The notes: a model not told the origin generated them from the letters alone. A stretch of DNA of 64,000 nucleotides from Cellvibrio japonicus Ueda107 (GCF_000019225.1 NC_010995.1:2426501-2490500); one strand, 5' to 3'; counted from the stretch's first letter, positions 45,600 through 55,344 are shown. Numbers and translations are program-made.

Positions 45600-46424
45600 C
45601 TAGCGCGCATTGGCAGCGAGCAGCAAGCGCTCGACGAAAAACTCCAGGCGACCGGTAGGAGAGCTTGGCAATGGCCAGCGATCCACCACCTGGGCAAGGT
45701 TGCGAATCGCTACCGCAGCCTTCGAGGCAGGGGCAAATTCCAGCAACGCTTTTTGTTTTTGCACGGCTTTACGTACGTTTTCATCAAAGGGAACCTGCCC
45801 AACGAATTGCAAGGTTACATCCAGAAAACGCTCACAGACACTATTGAGCTTATTGAACATATTCTGGCCTTCTGCCGCAGTGCGAGTCATGTTAGCGACC
45901 ACGCGAAAACGCATCATGCCGTATTCTTTATTGAGCAACTTGATCAGGGCATAGGCATCGGTAATAGAAGATGGCTCATCACAAACCACAATAACGACTT
46001 CATTGGCGGCGCGTACAAAACTGATGACGGTATCGGAAATACCCGCTGCCGTATCTATCACCAATACATCAACTTGATCAGATAACTCATTGAAAGCATT
46101 AATTAATCCAGCATGCTCGGCAGCGCTGAGCTCCGCCATACGCTGGACACCAGAAGACGCGGGTACAATTTTGACACCGCCAGGCCCGGTTACCAGGACT
46201 TCGCTCAGGCTATGGGTGCCTGCCAGTACATCAGCCAGGGTATGAGTGGCCTTGATGCCCAGGAGCACATCGACATTGGCCAGCCCCAGATCAGCATCCA
46301 GCAACACTACGCGGCGGCGCATCTCTGCCAGGGCAATACTCAGATTGACAGAGATATTACTCTTGCCTACCCCGCCTTTTCCGCCGGAGACCGCGATCAC
46401 TTGTACTGGCCGCATTTGACTCAT
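45600..46424 (-). CDS. fleN: Flagellar number regulator FleN (ParA/MinD-like ATPase)
   Basis: Limits the number of polar flagella, in Pseudomonas by acting against FleQ. 274 residues. The deviant Walker motif GGKGGVGKSNISVNLS is at residues ~14-30, with LLDADLGLANVDVLLG. VLVIDTAAGISD is the Walker B-like strand. ATG 46424 follows a GTG at 46427. The order flhF-fleN-fliA matches Pseudomonas. Confidence 0.95.
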   Translation of the reverse strand: MSQMRPVQVIAVSGGKGGVGKSNISVNLSIALAEMRRRVVLLDADLGLANVDVLLGIKATHTLADVLAGTHSLSEVLVTGPGGVKIVPASSGVQRMAELSAAEHAGLINAFNELSDQVDVLVIDTAAGISDTVISFVRAANEVVIVVCDEPSSITDAYALIKLLNKEYGMMRFRVVANMTRTAAEGQNMFNKLNSVCERFLDVTLQFVGQVPFDENVRKAVQKQKALLEFAPASKAAVAIRNLAQVVDRWPLPSSPTGRLEFFVERLLLAANAR

Positions 46425-46611
46425 CACTCTTGACCCATCAAGGTTTAAACATCATGCGAGAACCCTGCTCGCCGGGAGTTTTTTTACCGGGTATAAATGT
46501 GAACTGATTATAGTTAGAGATTAAAAAGCTGCCCGATTAATTTCTTATTTCCCAGAAAAATTAATCACTTATAACCAAACTCTAATCAACTTGTTCAATT
46601 TTTTAACACCC

Positions 46612-48195
46612 TTAAAGCACTGCCGAGGCGGGATTCGCCTTCAGTAGCGCTGCGGCCCGCGATACTAATTGATGGGCACGGGCTACTTCTATGTTTTTAG
46701 GGATATCTTGTCCATCGGTGGTATAGGCAACCGGTAACCGGCTCTGCATAACAACCCCTAACGCCTCGCCCATACTGGCAGTTTCATCCAATTTGGTCAG
46801 GATGCAGCCCTGTAAGCGCGCTGCGCCGTAGGCATGGATCGATGCTTTCAACATCTGTGCCTGACTATTGCAAGACATTACCAGATAGGTATTGACCTGC
46901 TTCAGCTCTGCCAGCGCATGCAGCTGCGCCTTGAGGTGGGGGTCACCATGGCGGAAACCGGCGGTATCAATAAGCACCAGAGAACAGTGGCGCAGGCTGC
47001 GCAGTACCATGTCCAGGGAGTTGGCCTCATCAACCACCTTGACCGGTACACGCAGGATACGCGCCAGGGAGCGAAGTTGGTCATGGGCAGCAATACGATA
47101 GGTATCCGTAGTGATCAAAGCCACTTTATCAGCGCCATGTTGCAATACATAACGCGCAGCCAGCTTACCGATAGTCGTGGTCTTGCCGACGCCGGTTGGT
47201 CCGACGAACGCAAAAATCCCCCCCTGGTCCACAATATCACGCCCGTGGATAGGTAGCTGGTGAGCCAGGTTAGCCAGGGCATCAGGCCAGGCTTCGGCAA
47301 GACTTTTATGCTTGTTGCAACGGGCGATCACTTGGGTAATAGCATCTTTGGCCAAGCCCATACGCTCCAGGCGTCGGCTAATACTGGCCAATACAGGGGA
47401 ATCAGCTGCCTGGGCAGTTTCGCCGGTCAGGCGATCCAGTTGCTGTTCCAGCAAAAAACGCATATCGGCAATTTCCGCCTGGAGCTCTGCCAATTGTGTA
47501 TTGGCATCCGGGTTGGCTTTCGCCACGGGTTCAACTGCTGCAGGCTGCATTGAACTGGCTGCCGGGGCAATAACCAGTGGTGATTCTTCATCAACCAAGG
47601 GATATTTTTCAGCAGCGGTAAGGACTTTTTTCTCCGCACTTCTGGTGCGGGAAAGATTGGCAGCGGCTGCCAGGTCTGACTCAACACGTGTGCGGCGGCG
47701 CTCGCTGGATTCATGACGGGGAATGGCCGCATTGACACGGGTAATGGCTGCCGGCTCTACCTGCTTCTGGCGGGCTTCCGCCTGTTTACTGAGCAGGAAC
47801 TCTTTTGCAGATTCTTCCGCTTTGCGCGCGGCCAGCATGCGCTGGTGGGCCCGCTCGATTTCCTCGACCAGCTGGCTACCGGTTTTCCCCGCATTGGGAT
47901 GATCCTGTGCCGGCATTAATACGGCCCCCTTGGGAGGAACAGCCGTGCGCTCGGCCACCAGGCTTTGTCCCACGGCGGCATCACTTAACAGGGGCTGGGA
48001 ATGAACCAGGGCGGCACGACCGGATGTTTGGCGTTGTAGCTGGGCCAGCTCACTGTCTGATCCCAGGGTGGTCAACAGCTCTACGCCTTCAGGGATACGG
48101 TTGCTGGACAGAATAATCGCCTCTGGTCCCAGCTCCTGGCGAACCAGTTCCAACGCACGACGCATATCAGCAGCTACGAAACGTTTGACTTGCAT
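46612..48195 (-). CDS. flhF: Flagellar GTPase FlhF (SRP-like)
   Basis: Places flagella at the pole. 527 residues. The variable N-terminal B domain (about 1-300) starts MQVKRFVAADMRRALELVRQ and contains a basic coiled segment. The NG domain has G1 GPTGVGKTTTIGKLAARY, DTYRIAAHDQL, DTAGFRHGDP and TKLDETASMGEA. The DTAGFRHGD motif differs slightly from the usual DTAG(M/L). It lies 45 nt after flhA. Confidence 0.96.
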   Translation of the reverse strand: MQVKRFVAADMRRALELVRQELGPEAIILSSNRIPEGVELLTTLGSDSELAQLQRQTSGRAALVHSQPLLSDAAVGQSLVAERTAVPPKGAVLMPAQDHPNAGKTGSQLVEEIERAHQRMLAARKAEESAKEFLLSKQAEARQKQVEPAAITRVNAAIPRHESSERRRTRVESDLAAAANLSRTRSAEKKVLTAAEKYPLVDEESPLVIAPAASSMQPAAVEPVAKANPDANTQLAELQAEIADMRFLLEQQLDRLTGETAQAADSPVLASISRRLERMGLAKDAITQVIARCNKHKSLAEAWPDALANLAHQLPIHGRDIVDQGGIFAFVGPTGVGKTTTIGKLAARYVLQHGADKVALITTDTYRIAAHDQLRSLARILRVPVKVVDEANSLDMVLRSLRHCSLVLIDTAGFRHGDPHLKAQLHALAELKQVNTYLVMSCNSQAQMLKASIHAYGAARLQGCILTKLDETASMGEALGVVMQSRLPVAYTTDGQDIPKNIEVARAHQLVSRAAALLKANPASAVL

Positions 48196-48240
48196 ATTCC
48201 ACTCCCACCCACACCCGGGGCTTTAAATCGATTGGGGTAT

Positions 48241-50451
48241 CTAGCGATTGGCACCGACACTGGCGTCCACACTGATCTGCTTGTTATCCGGCACTTCGGT
48301 GTAGGCCAGGACTCGCATATCGGGAACACTGTGCCGGACAAAGCGTGCCAACATCATGCGCAGAGGTGCTGCCACCAGGAGAATCAAGGGTTTGCCTGCC
48401 ATTTCCTGTTTCTGCGCCGCGCTGACCAGCGATTGCTGCAAACGCTCCGCCAAGCCAGGCTCAATAAAGGCGCTGTCATCCGCGCCGGCTTTTTGTGCCT
48501 GTTGTACGCTACCCAGCAATAACTGTTCCAAAGCCGGCTCAAGCGTGATAACAGGCAGGCTCGGCTCGTTTCCAATCAGGTTTTGTACGATTTGCCGGCT
48601 CAGTGATACCCGCGCCAGTGCCGTCAAAGCGGCGGGATCTTGACTCCTGGAGGTATTACCCGCCAAGGCTTCGGCGATAGAACGCAGATCGCGGATAGGT
48701 ACACGTTCACGCAACAGGTTCTGCAATACCTTCAGCAGCATATTCAGGGTGATGGTATTGGGTACTAACTCTTCCGCCAGCTTGGGCGACGACTTGGCCA
48801 GCATATCCAACAGTTTTTGGACATCCTCATGACCAAGCAATTCATGGATGTGCTGTTGCAGGATCTGGTTGAGATGGGTAGCTACCACTGTACTCGGATC
48901 TACAACGGTATAACCCAGGGTTTGAGCTTGCTCTTTCAGGTTGTTATTGATCCACACGGCATCCAGGCCGAACGCCGGGTCTTTGGTCTTAATGCCATCC
49001 AAAGTACCAAATACCTGCCCCGGGTTAATGGCCAACTCGCGGTCCGGGTAAACATCGGCTTCAGCCATGGCGACCCCCATCAGGCTGATGCGATAACCCG
49101 TGGGATTCAAGTCCAGGTTGTCACGGATATGCACCGAGGGAACCAGGAAGCCCATTTCCTGTGATAACTTTTTACGAACCCCTTTAATCCTCCCCAACAA
49201 TTCCCCACCCTGGTTCTTATCTACCATGGGAATCAGGCGATAGCCTACCTCCAATCCAATAACATCCACCGGCTGTACATCGTCCCAACCCAATTCCGGT
49301 GTTTCGGGTGTCCCGGGGGGTAATGCAGGTGCAGCACGCTGCGGTGCCAGCTGGGCACCGGCTCCGGGCGAGGGATCACCGGGCGCACGGGCCCCGGCCG
49401 GGATAAAGTTTTTATCCTCTACCACCGCAGGCTGTTGCTTGCGCCAATGGATGTAATACGCCAGGGCAACGCAAACCAGGCCCAACCCTACGAAAGCAAG
49501 GTGAGGCATGCCCGGTACTGCGCCCATAATGATCAGGATGGCAGCAGCTATGGCCAGGGCTTTGGGAGAAGAGAACATCTGCCCGACAACTTGCTTGCCC
49601 ATGTCCTCAGAAGAGTTGACACGGGTTACCAGGATAGCCGCCGCAACAGACAGCAAAAGCCCGGGAATCTGTGCCACCAAACCATCGCCAATGGTCAGGA
49701 TGGTGTATTTTTGAAAGGCATCGCCCGCCTCCAAATCGTGTTGGAGCATACCAATCGCGAAGCCGCCGAAGACGTTGATAAACATAATCATGATGCCGGC
49801 GATGGCATCGCCGCGAACGAATTTGCTGGCACCGTCCATTGCACCGTAGAAATCCGCTTCGGCAGCCACTTCAGTGCGCCGTGTGCGCGCCTGGTCCTGA
49901 TCAATTAAACCGGCATTCAGGTCGGCATCGATCGCCATTTGTTTTCCCGGCATGGCATCCAGGGTAAAACGTGCACTCACTTCCGAAATACGACCAGCAC
50001 CTTTGGTGACTACCACAAAGTTGATGATCATCAGGATAATAAAAACCACCAGGCCAACAGCAAAGTTACCGCCAATCACCACATTGCCAAAGGCTTCAAT
50101 TACCTTGCCTGCAGCATCTCCACCCTGGTGCCCTTCAAGCAATACCACACGCGTGGACGCGACGTTTAATCCGAGGCGCAATAGCGTCGCCACCAGCAAA
50201 ATCGTTGGGAACGCAGCAAAATCCAGGGGCCGGAGGGCATAAACAGCCGCCAGCAGCACGACCAGTGACAAGGCGATATTAAATGTGAAGAAAACATCGA
50301 GCAGGATCGCCGGTATAGGCAGGACGATCATTGCCAACAACATTAATAGCAGGATGGGAATCCCGAGATTACCGCGCGCTAATCCCTGCAATGAGGATAA
50401 GGCTGTACGGCGATCAAGGTTATTTAGCTGGGCAAATCCTGGTAAGGCCAT
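48241..50451 (-). CDS. flhA: Flagellar export apparatus protein FlhA
   Basis: The largest membrane component of the flagellar type III export gate. 736 residues. Eight helices lie in the first ~350 (GIPILLLMLLAMIVLPIPAILLDVFFT, VRRTE-type FHIPEP replaced by RRTEVAAEADFYGAMDGASKF). The cytoplasmic domain begins near VQPVDVIGLEVGYRLIP. No flhB or fliR lies immediately upstream in this window, in contrast to Pseudomonas, where fliR-flhB-flhA are contiguous. Confidence 0.96.
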   Translation of the reverse strand: MALPGFAQLNNLDRRTALSSLQGLARGNLGIPILLLMLLAMIVLPIPAILLDVFFTFNIALSLVVLLAAVYALRPLDFAAFPTILLVATLLRLGLNVASTRVVLLEGHQGGDAAGKVIEAFGNVVIGGNFAVGLVVFIILMIINFVVVTKGAGRISEVSARFTLDAMPGKQMAIDADLNAGLIDQDQARTRRTEVAAEADFYGAMDGASKFVRGDAIAGIMIMFINVFGGFAIGMLQHDLEAGDAFQKYTILTIGDGLVAQIPGLLLSVAAAILVTRVNSSEDMGKQVVGQMFSSPKALAIAAAILIIMGAVPGMPHLAFVGLGLVCVALAYYIHWRKQQPAVVEDKNFIPAGARAPGDPSPGAGAQLAPQRAAPALPPGTPETPELGWDDVQPVDVIGLEVGYRLIPMVDKNQGGELLGRIKGVRKKLSQEMGFLVPSVHIRDNLDLNPTGYRISLMGVAMAEADVYPDRELAINPGQVFGTLDGIKTKDPAFGLDAVWINNNLKEQAQTLGYTVVDPSTVVATHLNQILQQHIHELLGHEDVQKLLDMLAKSSPKLAEELVPNTITLNMLLKVLQNLLRERVPIRDLRSIAEALAGNTSRSQDPAALTALARVSLSRQIVQNLIGNEPSLPVITLEPALEQLLLGSVQQAQKAGADDSAFIEPGLAERLQQSLVSAAQKQEMAGKPLILLVAAPLRMMLARFVRHSVPDMRVLAYTEVPDNKQISVDASVGANR

Positions 50452-50562
50452 AGTCAGAATCTTGACGTTTTTATGGAGTTACCCGCTTTACCGCAAGAAG
50501 CGTACCTATATGGATTTTTCCAGGAACCCTATGCAGGACAACACCCACTGGCCAGGCCTGTA

Positions 50563-50817
50563 TCAGCGTTTGTTCTTCTTATTCAATAGGTTGTCCCATA
50601 TCAGCAAGAGCATACCTGCCACAAAACCCACATGGCCAACCAACGCCCCAAAAGCAAACAACAGCCCCAAGCCAATCGGGTTACCGTCCTCTGGCCCTAA
50701 CACAATGTAAAACATGATAGGCGCAGCAGACACCAGCACCACCAACAAGCTTAAGGCAATGACCTTGATGCCCCTTGGCGAGTTGCTGCGCAGTATGTAG
50801 CTGATGGGATTAAACAT
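50563..50817 (-). CDS. Small two-helix membrane protein
   Basis: 84 residues from ATG 50817. It has two hydrophobic helices (VIALSLLVVLVSAAPIMFYIVL and ALVGHVGFVAGMLLLIWDNLL) and a basic tail NKKNKR. I do not recognise a family. The gene starts 6 nt after the DUF2058 stop, on the same strand, and ends 112 nt before flhA. Coupled expression with the DUF2058 gene is plausible. Confidence 0.6.
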   Translation of the reverse strand: MFNPISYILRSNSPRGIKVIALSLLVVLVSAAPIMFYIVLGPEDGNPIGLGLLFAFGALVGHVGFVAGMLLLIWDNLLNKKNKR

Positions 50818-50822
50818 ACGGG

Positions 50823-51377
50823 CTACCACATGAGATCGTCAGGAATGACATAGTCCTTATAGGGATCATCGTCATCCTGCGGCAAAGAGGACTTACTATT
50901 AGCGACCACAATAGCCGCGGCATCCCGCTGGGAAATTTTGTCAGCAACGATACGCGGTACTAATTCATACCCCCCCTCCAGAGCCACAATGACCAGTACG
51001 CCGCGTACAATTTGCTCCTGAACCAGGGGCGATACACGCATTTTCTTGATGTGCTTGCCGTGGGTAAAATTGTACTCCACCGCTTTTTCATCACCGGGTT
51101 TCACCCCTTTGGACTGACGATGGTTTTCTATTAATTGCCGTATCTGGGCCGCAATGGCTTTTTGCTGCTGGTCCTGGTCACGCAGGCGATTTAATGCTTT
51201 ATCGCGCGCTATTTTTTCCTGGCGTACCTGCTCGGCCGCCTGTTTAACCTCATCTACCTGAGGTTCGCCTGTACGGTGGGCGATCTTCGTTTCCTTGCGC
51301 TTTTCTTTATTGGCTTGTTTGGCTTTTTTTGCATCAATCAAACCGGCTTTCAGCAATTGATCTTGAAGCGAGGCCAT
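50823..51377 (-). CDS. DUF2058 family protein (YaiL-like)
   Basis: 184 residues from ATG 51377 (MASLQDQLLKAGLIDAKKAKQ). The N-terminal half is Lys/Gln/Glu-rich coiled coil, and the C-terminal half is the conserved DUF2058 core (YNFTHGKHIKKMRVSPLVQEQIVRG...LVPRIVADKI). The family is widespread in gammaproteobacteria; its role is unsettled (nucleoprotein or DNA-associated suggestions). The frame is open further upstream to 51524, but that stretch does not match the family start. It is divergent from cfa. Confidence 0.85.
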   Translation of the reverse strand: MASLQDQLLKAGLIDAKKAKQANKEKRKETKIAHRTGEPQVDEVKQAAEQVRQEKIARDKALNRLRDQDQQQKAIAAQIRQLIENHRQSKGVKPGDEKAVEYNFTHGKHIKKMRVSPLVQEQIVRGVLVIVALEGGYELVPRIVADKISQRDAAAIVVANSKSSLPQDDDDPYKDYVIPDDLMW

Positions 51378-51601
51378 GGAGGTTCCACTCATCAGGGAGG
51401 CTACAGGGACAGATATTATGCCCGGTTCCTGCCACGGCGTCATAGCCCGGAATTGAACAGGACTATTCGTCTCATTGAAACAATTAAATTTACCCCGACG
51501 GGAAAGCTGCAATAAGGTCGCCATGTTGTACGTGTATAGACCTGTGCTATGAACGTCGGCGAAAACCGGCGGGTTTCAGCTTGTTATTCAAGGAAATCCC
51601 T

Positions 51602-52783
51602 ATGAACTTCCAGTCATCCCCTGCCAGCCAAACCAAATTATCCCGTCCTCGCCCCCAGCAACCCCATCAACAACTTCTACAGAATCTACTCAACAGCGCA
51701 GATATTCGCATTAATGGCGATCGCCCCTGGGACATGCGGCTCCATCATCCGGATACAGCCAAGCGCATCCTGCTCAAAGGCAGCCTGGGACTGGGGGAGA
51801 GCTATATGGATGGATGGTGGGATTGCGAGCAAATTGATGAAATGGTCAGCCGGGGGATGCGCGCAGGCCTCCACCAGCAAATACGCAACCCGGGGTTGAT
51901 GCTGTTTGTCCTCAAAGCTACCCTGTTCAATCGCCAATCCCAGGATCGCGCCTGGCAAGTGGGCAAGGAGCATTATGACCTCGGCAATGATCTGTTCGAA
52001 AAAATGCTCGACCCCTACATGGCCTACAGCTGCGGTTACTGGGAACAGGCAAGCTCATTGGAGGCTGCGCAGCAGGCAAAACTCGAACTCATTTGCCGCA
52101 AGCTGCAACTAACACCCGGTATGAAAATCCTGGATATCGGCTGTGGCTGGGGAAGTTTTATGCGTTACGCGGCCGAGCACTATGGCGTGGAATGCATAGG
52201 ACTTACCATCTCGCATGAACAGGCAGAGTATGGAAAAAAACTGGCAGGCAGCCTGCCCATCCAGTTTGAACTCACTGACTATCGCCAAATGACTCCCGGC
52301 CACTATGGCCGGTTTGACCGGATTGTATCGGTAGGCATGTTTGAGCATGTAGGCCACAAAAATTATCGCCAGTATTTCCAAGTCGCCCGGCACTGCCTGA
52401 AAGATGACGGCCTGTTTCTGTTACATACCATTGGCAAAAAAACACGCGGCCCCGGTGTCGACCCCTGGATTGAAAAATATATCTTCCCCAATGGCGTACT
52501 ACCCTCGGTAGCCGAAATTGCCGATGCCTGCGAAGATAAATTTGTTATTGAAGATCTGCACAACTTTGGCAGTGACTACGACAAGACCCTGATGGCATGG
52601 CACCACCGCTTTGAAGCGGCCTGGCCAGAATTACAGCATCACTATTCTCCTCGTTTTTATCGTATGTGGCGCTTTTACCTGTTACTTTGTGCAGGCAGTT
52701 TCCGCGCACGCGATAACCAGCTGTGGCAGTGGGTACTCGCCCCCAAAGGGGTCGATGGCGGATATCGCCGCCCTCATCAATAA
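51602..52783 (+). CDS. cfa: Cyclopropane-fatty-acyl-phospholipid synthase
   Basis: Adds a methylene bridge from SAM to unsaturated acyl chains of membrane phospholipids. 393 residues from ATG 51602 with AAGGAA upstream. The N-terminal domain has GDRPWDMRLHHPDTAKRILLKG and GLGESYMDGWWDCEQID. The SAM-binding domain is KILDIGCGWGSFMRYAAEHYG and CFA motif QAKLELICRKL. YFLHTIGKK-like (here LFLLHTIGKKTRGPGVDPWIEKYIFP, in two parts) follows. It stands alone between DUF2058 and earP. Confidence 0.96.
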   Translation: MNFQSSPASQTKLSRPRPQQPHQQLLQNLLNSADIRINGDRPWDMRLHHPDTAKRILLKGSLGLGESYMDGWWDCEQIDEMVSRGMRAGLHQQIRNPGLMLFVLKATLFNRQSQDRAWQVGKEHYDLGNDLFEKMLDPYMAYSCGYWEQASSLEAAQQAKLELICRKLQLTPGMKILDIGCGWGSFMRYAAEHYGVECIGLTISHEQAEYGKKLAGSLPIQFELTDYRQMTPGHYGRFDRIVSVGMFEHVGHKNYRQYFQVARHCLKDDGLFLLHTIGKKTRGPGVDPWIEKYIFPNGVLPSVAEIADACEDKFVIEDLHNFGSDYDKTLMAWHHRFEAAWPELQHHYSPRFYRMWRFYLLLCAGSFRARDNQLWQWVLAPKGVDGGYRRPHQ

Positions 52784-52858
52784 GCCCCGCACAGGCTAGC
52801 CAGTAGCTCTGTTACTGTTACACTGCGCGCTTTTCCATAAGCGCCCTATTCTTAATTT

Positions 52859-54031
52859 ATGTCCACCCTCTCCACGACATACCGCTGGGATATTTTTTGC
52901 CGGGTTATCGACAACTATGGCGATATTGGTGTCTGTTGGCGATTGGCGCGACAGTTATCCAGAGAGTACGGCCAACAGGTGCGCTTGTGGCTGGACGACC
53001 TGCACGCATTACAACGCCTGTGGCCACAACATCCCATCCGGAGCCAACATCAGGTTGAAGGTATTTATGTCTGCCAATGGGGAGAACACTTTCCCAGCAA
53101 TACAGAACCAGCAGATATTGTCATCGAAGCTTTTGCGTGCAATATCCCTGATACCTACCTCACCGCTATGGCCACCCTCAAACACACAGGCAAGATGCCC
53201 TTGTGGATCAACCTGGAATACCTGAGCGCTGAAAGCTGGGTGGATGACTGCCACAATATGACGTCCATCCATCCGGCAACCGGGCTGCGCAAAACATTTT
53301 TCTTCCCCGGATTTAGTCCCCGCACTGGCGGTCTCCTGCGCGAGCAATCCCTTCCGGCAGAACGAGACAGTTTTAACGCTAATGCCTGGTTACGTCAGTT
53401 GGGCATATCTCCCTGGAAAAACGCCCTGCGTATCTCCCTGTTCAGCTACGAAAATCCGGGTATAGCCCAGTTGCTGGATTGCTGGCGCCATTCGTCCACT
53501 CCGATACATTGCCTGGTACCCAATGGCAAGGTGCTGACCAGCCTGCAGGAGATCCTGGGAGCCCCTCTACTGCCCGGCCAGCCACAACAGCTAGGCTCAT
53601 TGCGCCTGGAAGCTATGCCGTTCGTCAGCCAGACAGAATATGACCGACTGCTCTGGAGTAGCGACCTCAACGTTGTTCGTGGTGAGGATTCGTTTGTCAG
53701 GGCGCAATGGGCGGCCAAGCCTTTTCTCTGGCATATCTACCCCCAGGAAGAAGCTGCCCATATCGCCAAACTTGATGCGTTTCTGGCGCGCTACACCCGC
53801 GATATGCCGCCAGAGCTGGCGCAGTCCCTGGCCGGGTTATGGCATGCCTGGAATCAGCCCGAGCCTGGCGGCAACATCGCCCTTTATTGGCATAAATGCC
53901 TGGTACACCGGGAGCCCTGGCAAGCCCATAGCCAAGGCTGGTATCAGATGTTGCTAGTGCAACCTGACCTGGTGAGCCAACTAGTAGCACTGGCAAAAAA
54001 CACTACAGAAACCCGCCAAACAACTGTATAG
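52859..54031 (+). CDS. earP: EF-P arginine rhamnosyltransferase EarP
   Basis: Transfers rhamnose from TDP-rhamnose to Arg32 of elongation factor P, activating it for polyproline translation. 390 residues, GT-B fold. Motifs: RWDIFCRVIDNYGDIGVCWRLARQLS at the N-terminus (split here), the acceptor/donor region RGEDSFVRAQWAAKPFLWHIYPQEE, and PGFSPRTGGLLRE. ATG 52859 is the only reasonable start. The target gene efp lies 137 nt downstream. Confidence 0.95.
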   Translation: MSTLSTTYRWDIFCRVIDNYGDIGVCWRLARQLSREYGQQVRLWLDDLHALQRLWPQHPIRSQHQVEGIYVCQWGEHFPSNTEPADIVIEAFACNIPDTYLTAMATLKHTGKMPLWINLEYLSAESWVDDCHNMTSIHPATGLRKTFFFPGFSPRTGGLLREQSLPAERDSFNANAWLRQLGISPWKNALRISLFSYENPGIAQLLDCWRHSSTPIHCLVPNGKVLTSLQEILGAPLLPGQPQQLGSLRLEAMPFVSQTEYDRLLWSSDLNVVRGEDSFVRAQWAAKPFLWHIYPQEEAAHIAKLDAFLARYTRDMPPELAQSLAGLWHAWNQPEPGGNIALYWHKCLVHREPWQAHSQGWYQMLLVQPDLVSQLVALAKNTTETRQTTV

Positions 54032-54167
54032 TAGCGCGCCTCTTTTAAACCCCGGAGCCAGGGCAGCGCAGCTGCACAGCGGGGCGCTCAGCGTCGGGCA
54101 CGGCTCCTCCGGTTGTATGTTGAACCATAGGGCTCCCGCAGGAGCTCCCTAACGATTGGGAAATACC

Positions 54168-54734
54168 ATGAAAATTGCTCAAGAATGCCGCGCCGGCAAC
54201 GTTGTTATGATCGACGGTTCACCCTGGGTGGTCCAAAAAGCTGAATACAATAAATCAGGCCGCAACGCAGCCGTTGTCAAAATGAAGCTGAAAAACCTGC
54301 TCAGCGGCATCAACACCGAAACGGTGTACAAAGCCGACGACAAATTCGAAGACATCCTGCTCGACCGCAAAGAAGTTACCTACTCCTACTATGCGGATCC
54401 TATGTATGTGTTTATGGATGGCGAGTACAACCAATATGAAGTCACCAAAGAAGATTTGGGTGACCTGCTTCCCTGGATTGAAGATGGAATGGAAGACGTG
54501 TGTGATGCCGTTTTCTACGAAGGCAAAGTGATTTCTGTTACTGCACCGACATCTATCGTACGTGAAATCGCCTACACCGAACCTGCCGTGCGTGGCGATA
54601 CCTCGGGTAAAGTGATGAAAGTTGCCAAGCTGAAAAACGGTACCGAGCTGTCTGTTGCTGCATTCGTAGAAATTGGTGAAAAAATCATCATCGACACACG
54701 TACCGGCGAATACAAATCACGCGCGAAAGACTAA
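54168..54734 (+). CDS. efp: Elongation factor P
   Basis: Relieves ribosome stalling at consecutive prolines. 188 residues in three beta-barrel domains. The loop NKSGRNAAV places Arg at residue 32, the exact acceptor for EarP rhamnosylation; Lys-type relatives have Lys34 instead. The domain 1 core (VVMIDGSPWVV), domain 2 and the C-terminal ends (GTELSVAAFVEIGEKIIIDTRTGEY, split) are complete. ATG 54168 is used; an in-frame codon at 54156 is less likely. A leader of 136 nt with a GC-rich hairpin precedes it. Confidence 0.97.
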   Translation: MKIAQECRAGNVVMIDGSPWVVQKAEYNKSGRNAAVVKMKLKNLLSGINTETVYKADDKFEDILLDRKEVTYSYYADPMYVFMDGEYNQYEVTKEDLGDLLPWIEDGMEDVCDAVFYEGKVISVTAPTSIVREIAYTEPAVRGDTSGKVMKVAKLKNGTELSVAAFVEIGEKIIIDTRTGEYKSRAKD

Positions 54735-54755
54735 TTGCTTGCGCAGTGAAGCCCT

Positions 54756-54785
54756 AAAAATGGCGACCTTATGTCGCCATTTTTA
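54756..54785 (+). terminator. Terminator of efp
   Basis: Stem ATGGCGAC / GTCGCCAT with a CTTAT loop and flanking A and T runs. Faces nudF from the other side. Confidence 0.88.
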
Positions 54786-54804
54786 TTGAAGTTTCCTGAG
54801 CGCG

Positions 54805-55344
54805 CTAGAGTCGCCCTTTCAACTTTAATAAACCCAACGCCGCCACTGTTGTAGCATCTTTAATACGACCGTCCACAATCATCTGCTCAACCTCTGCAAT
54901 ACTGAATTTCTGCGCAACCAACCCCTCCTCTTCCGGATCGGTGTCACTACTGGATTGCCGTAAATCTGTCGCGTAAAAAACATCATAGCCCTGATCTGAA
55001 TAGCCATAAGCTAAAAACAAATGCCCCAAATGTTCCATCGAACAGGCAACCAACCCGGTTTCCTCCCTCAGCTCTGCGGTCGCCAACGCCAAAGGAGAAA
55101 TATCTGATTTTTCCCAGGATCCCTGAGGCAGCTCCCAATAGCGCCCCGCTACCGGGTAGCGATATTGTTCAACAAGATAAATATAATCGCCCTGCACTGC
55201 CGCAATGACAGCAAAATCCGGTTTGTGAACAACACCATAAATGCCCTCCTGGCCCGACAGGCGTAAAACTTTATCCTCGCAAACGGTCATCCAGCGATTG
55301 CTATACACCAATTTGCTTTCCAATGTTTCAATTTCTTTTTTCAT
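54805..55344 (-). CDS. nudF: Nudix hydrolase, ADP-ribose pyrophosphatase-like
   Basis: 179 residues from ATG 55344. Probably cleaves ADP-ribose or a related nucleoside diphosphate sugar to AMP. The Nudix box lies in GSWEKSDIS...ATAELREETGL: ELREETGL is intact, but the Arg of the consensus REL is Ala, and the first Glu is Asp. An upstream GTG at 55356 would add four residues. It is transcribed towards efp and divides two terminators with the same stem. Confidence 0.8.
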   Translation of the reverse strand: MKKEIETLESKLVYSNRWMTVCEDKVLRLSGQEGIYGVVHKPDFAVIAAVQGDYIYLVEQYRYPVAGRYWELPQGSWEKSDISPLALATAELREETGLVACSMEHLGHLFLAYGYSDQGYDVFYATDLRQSSSDTDPEEEGLVAQKFSIAEVEQMIVDGRIKDATTVAALGLLKLKGRL

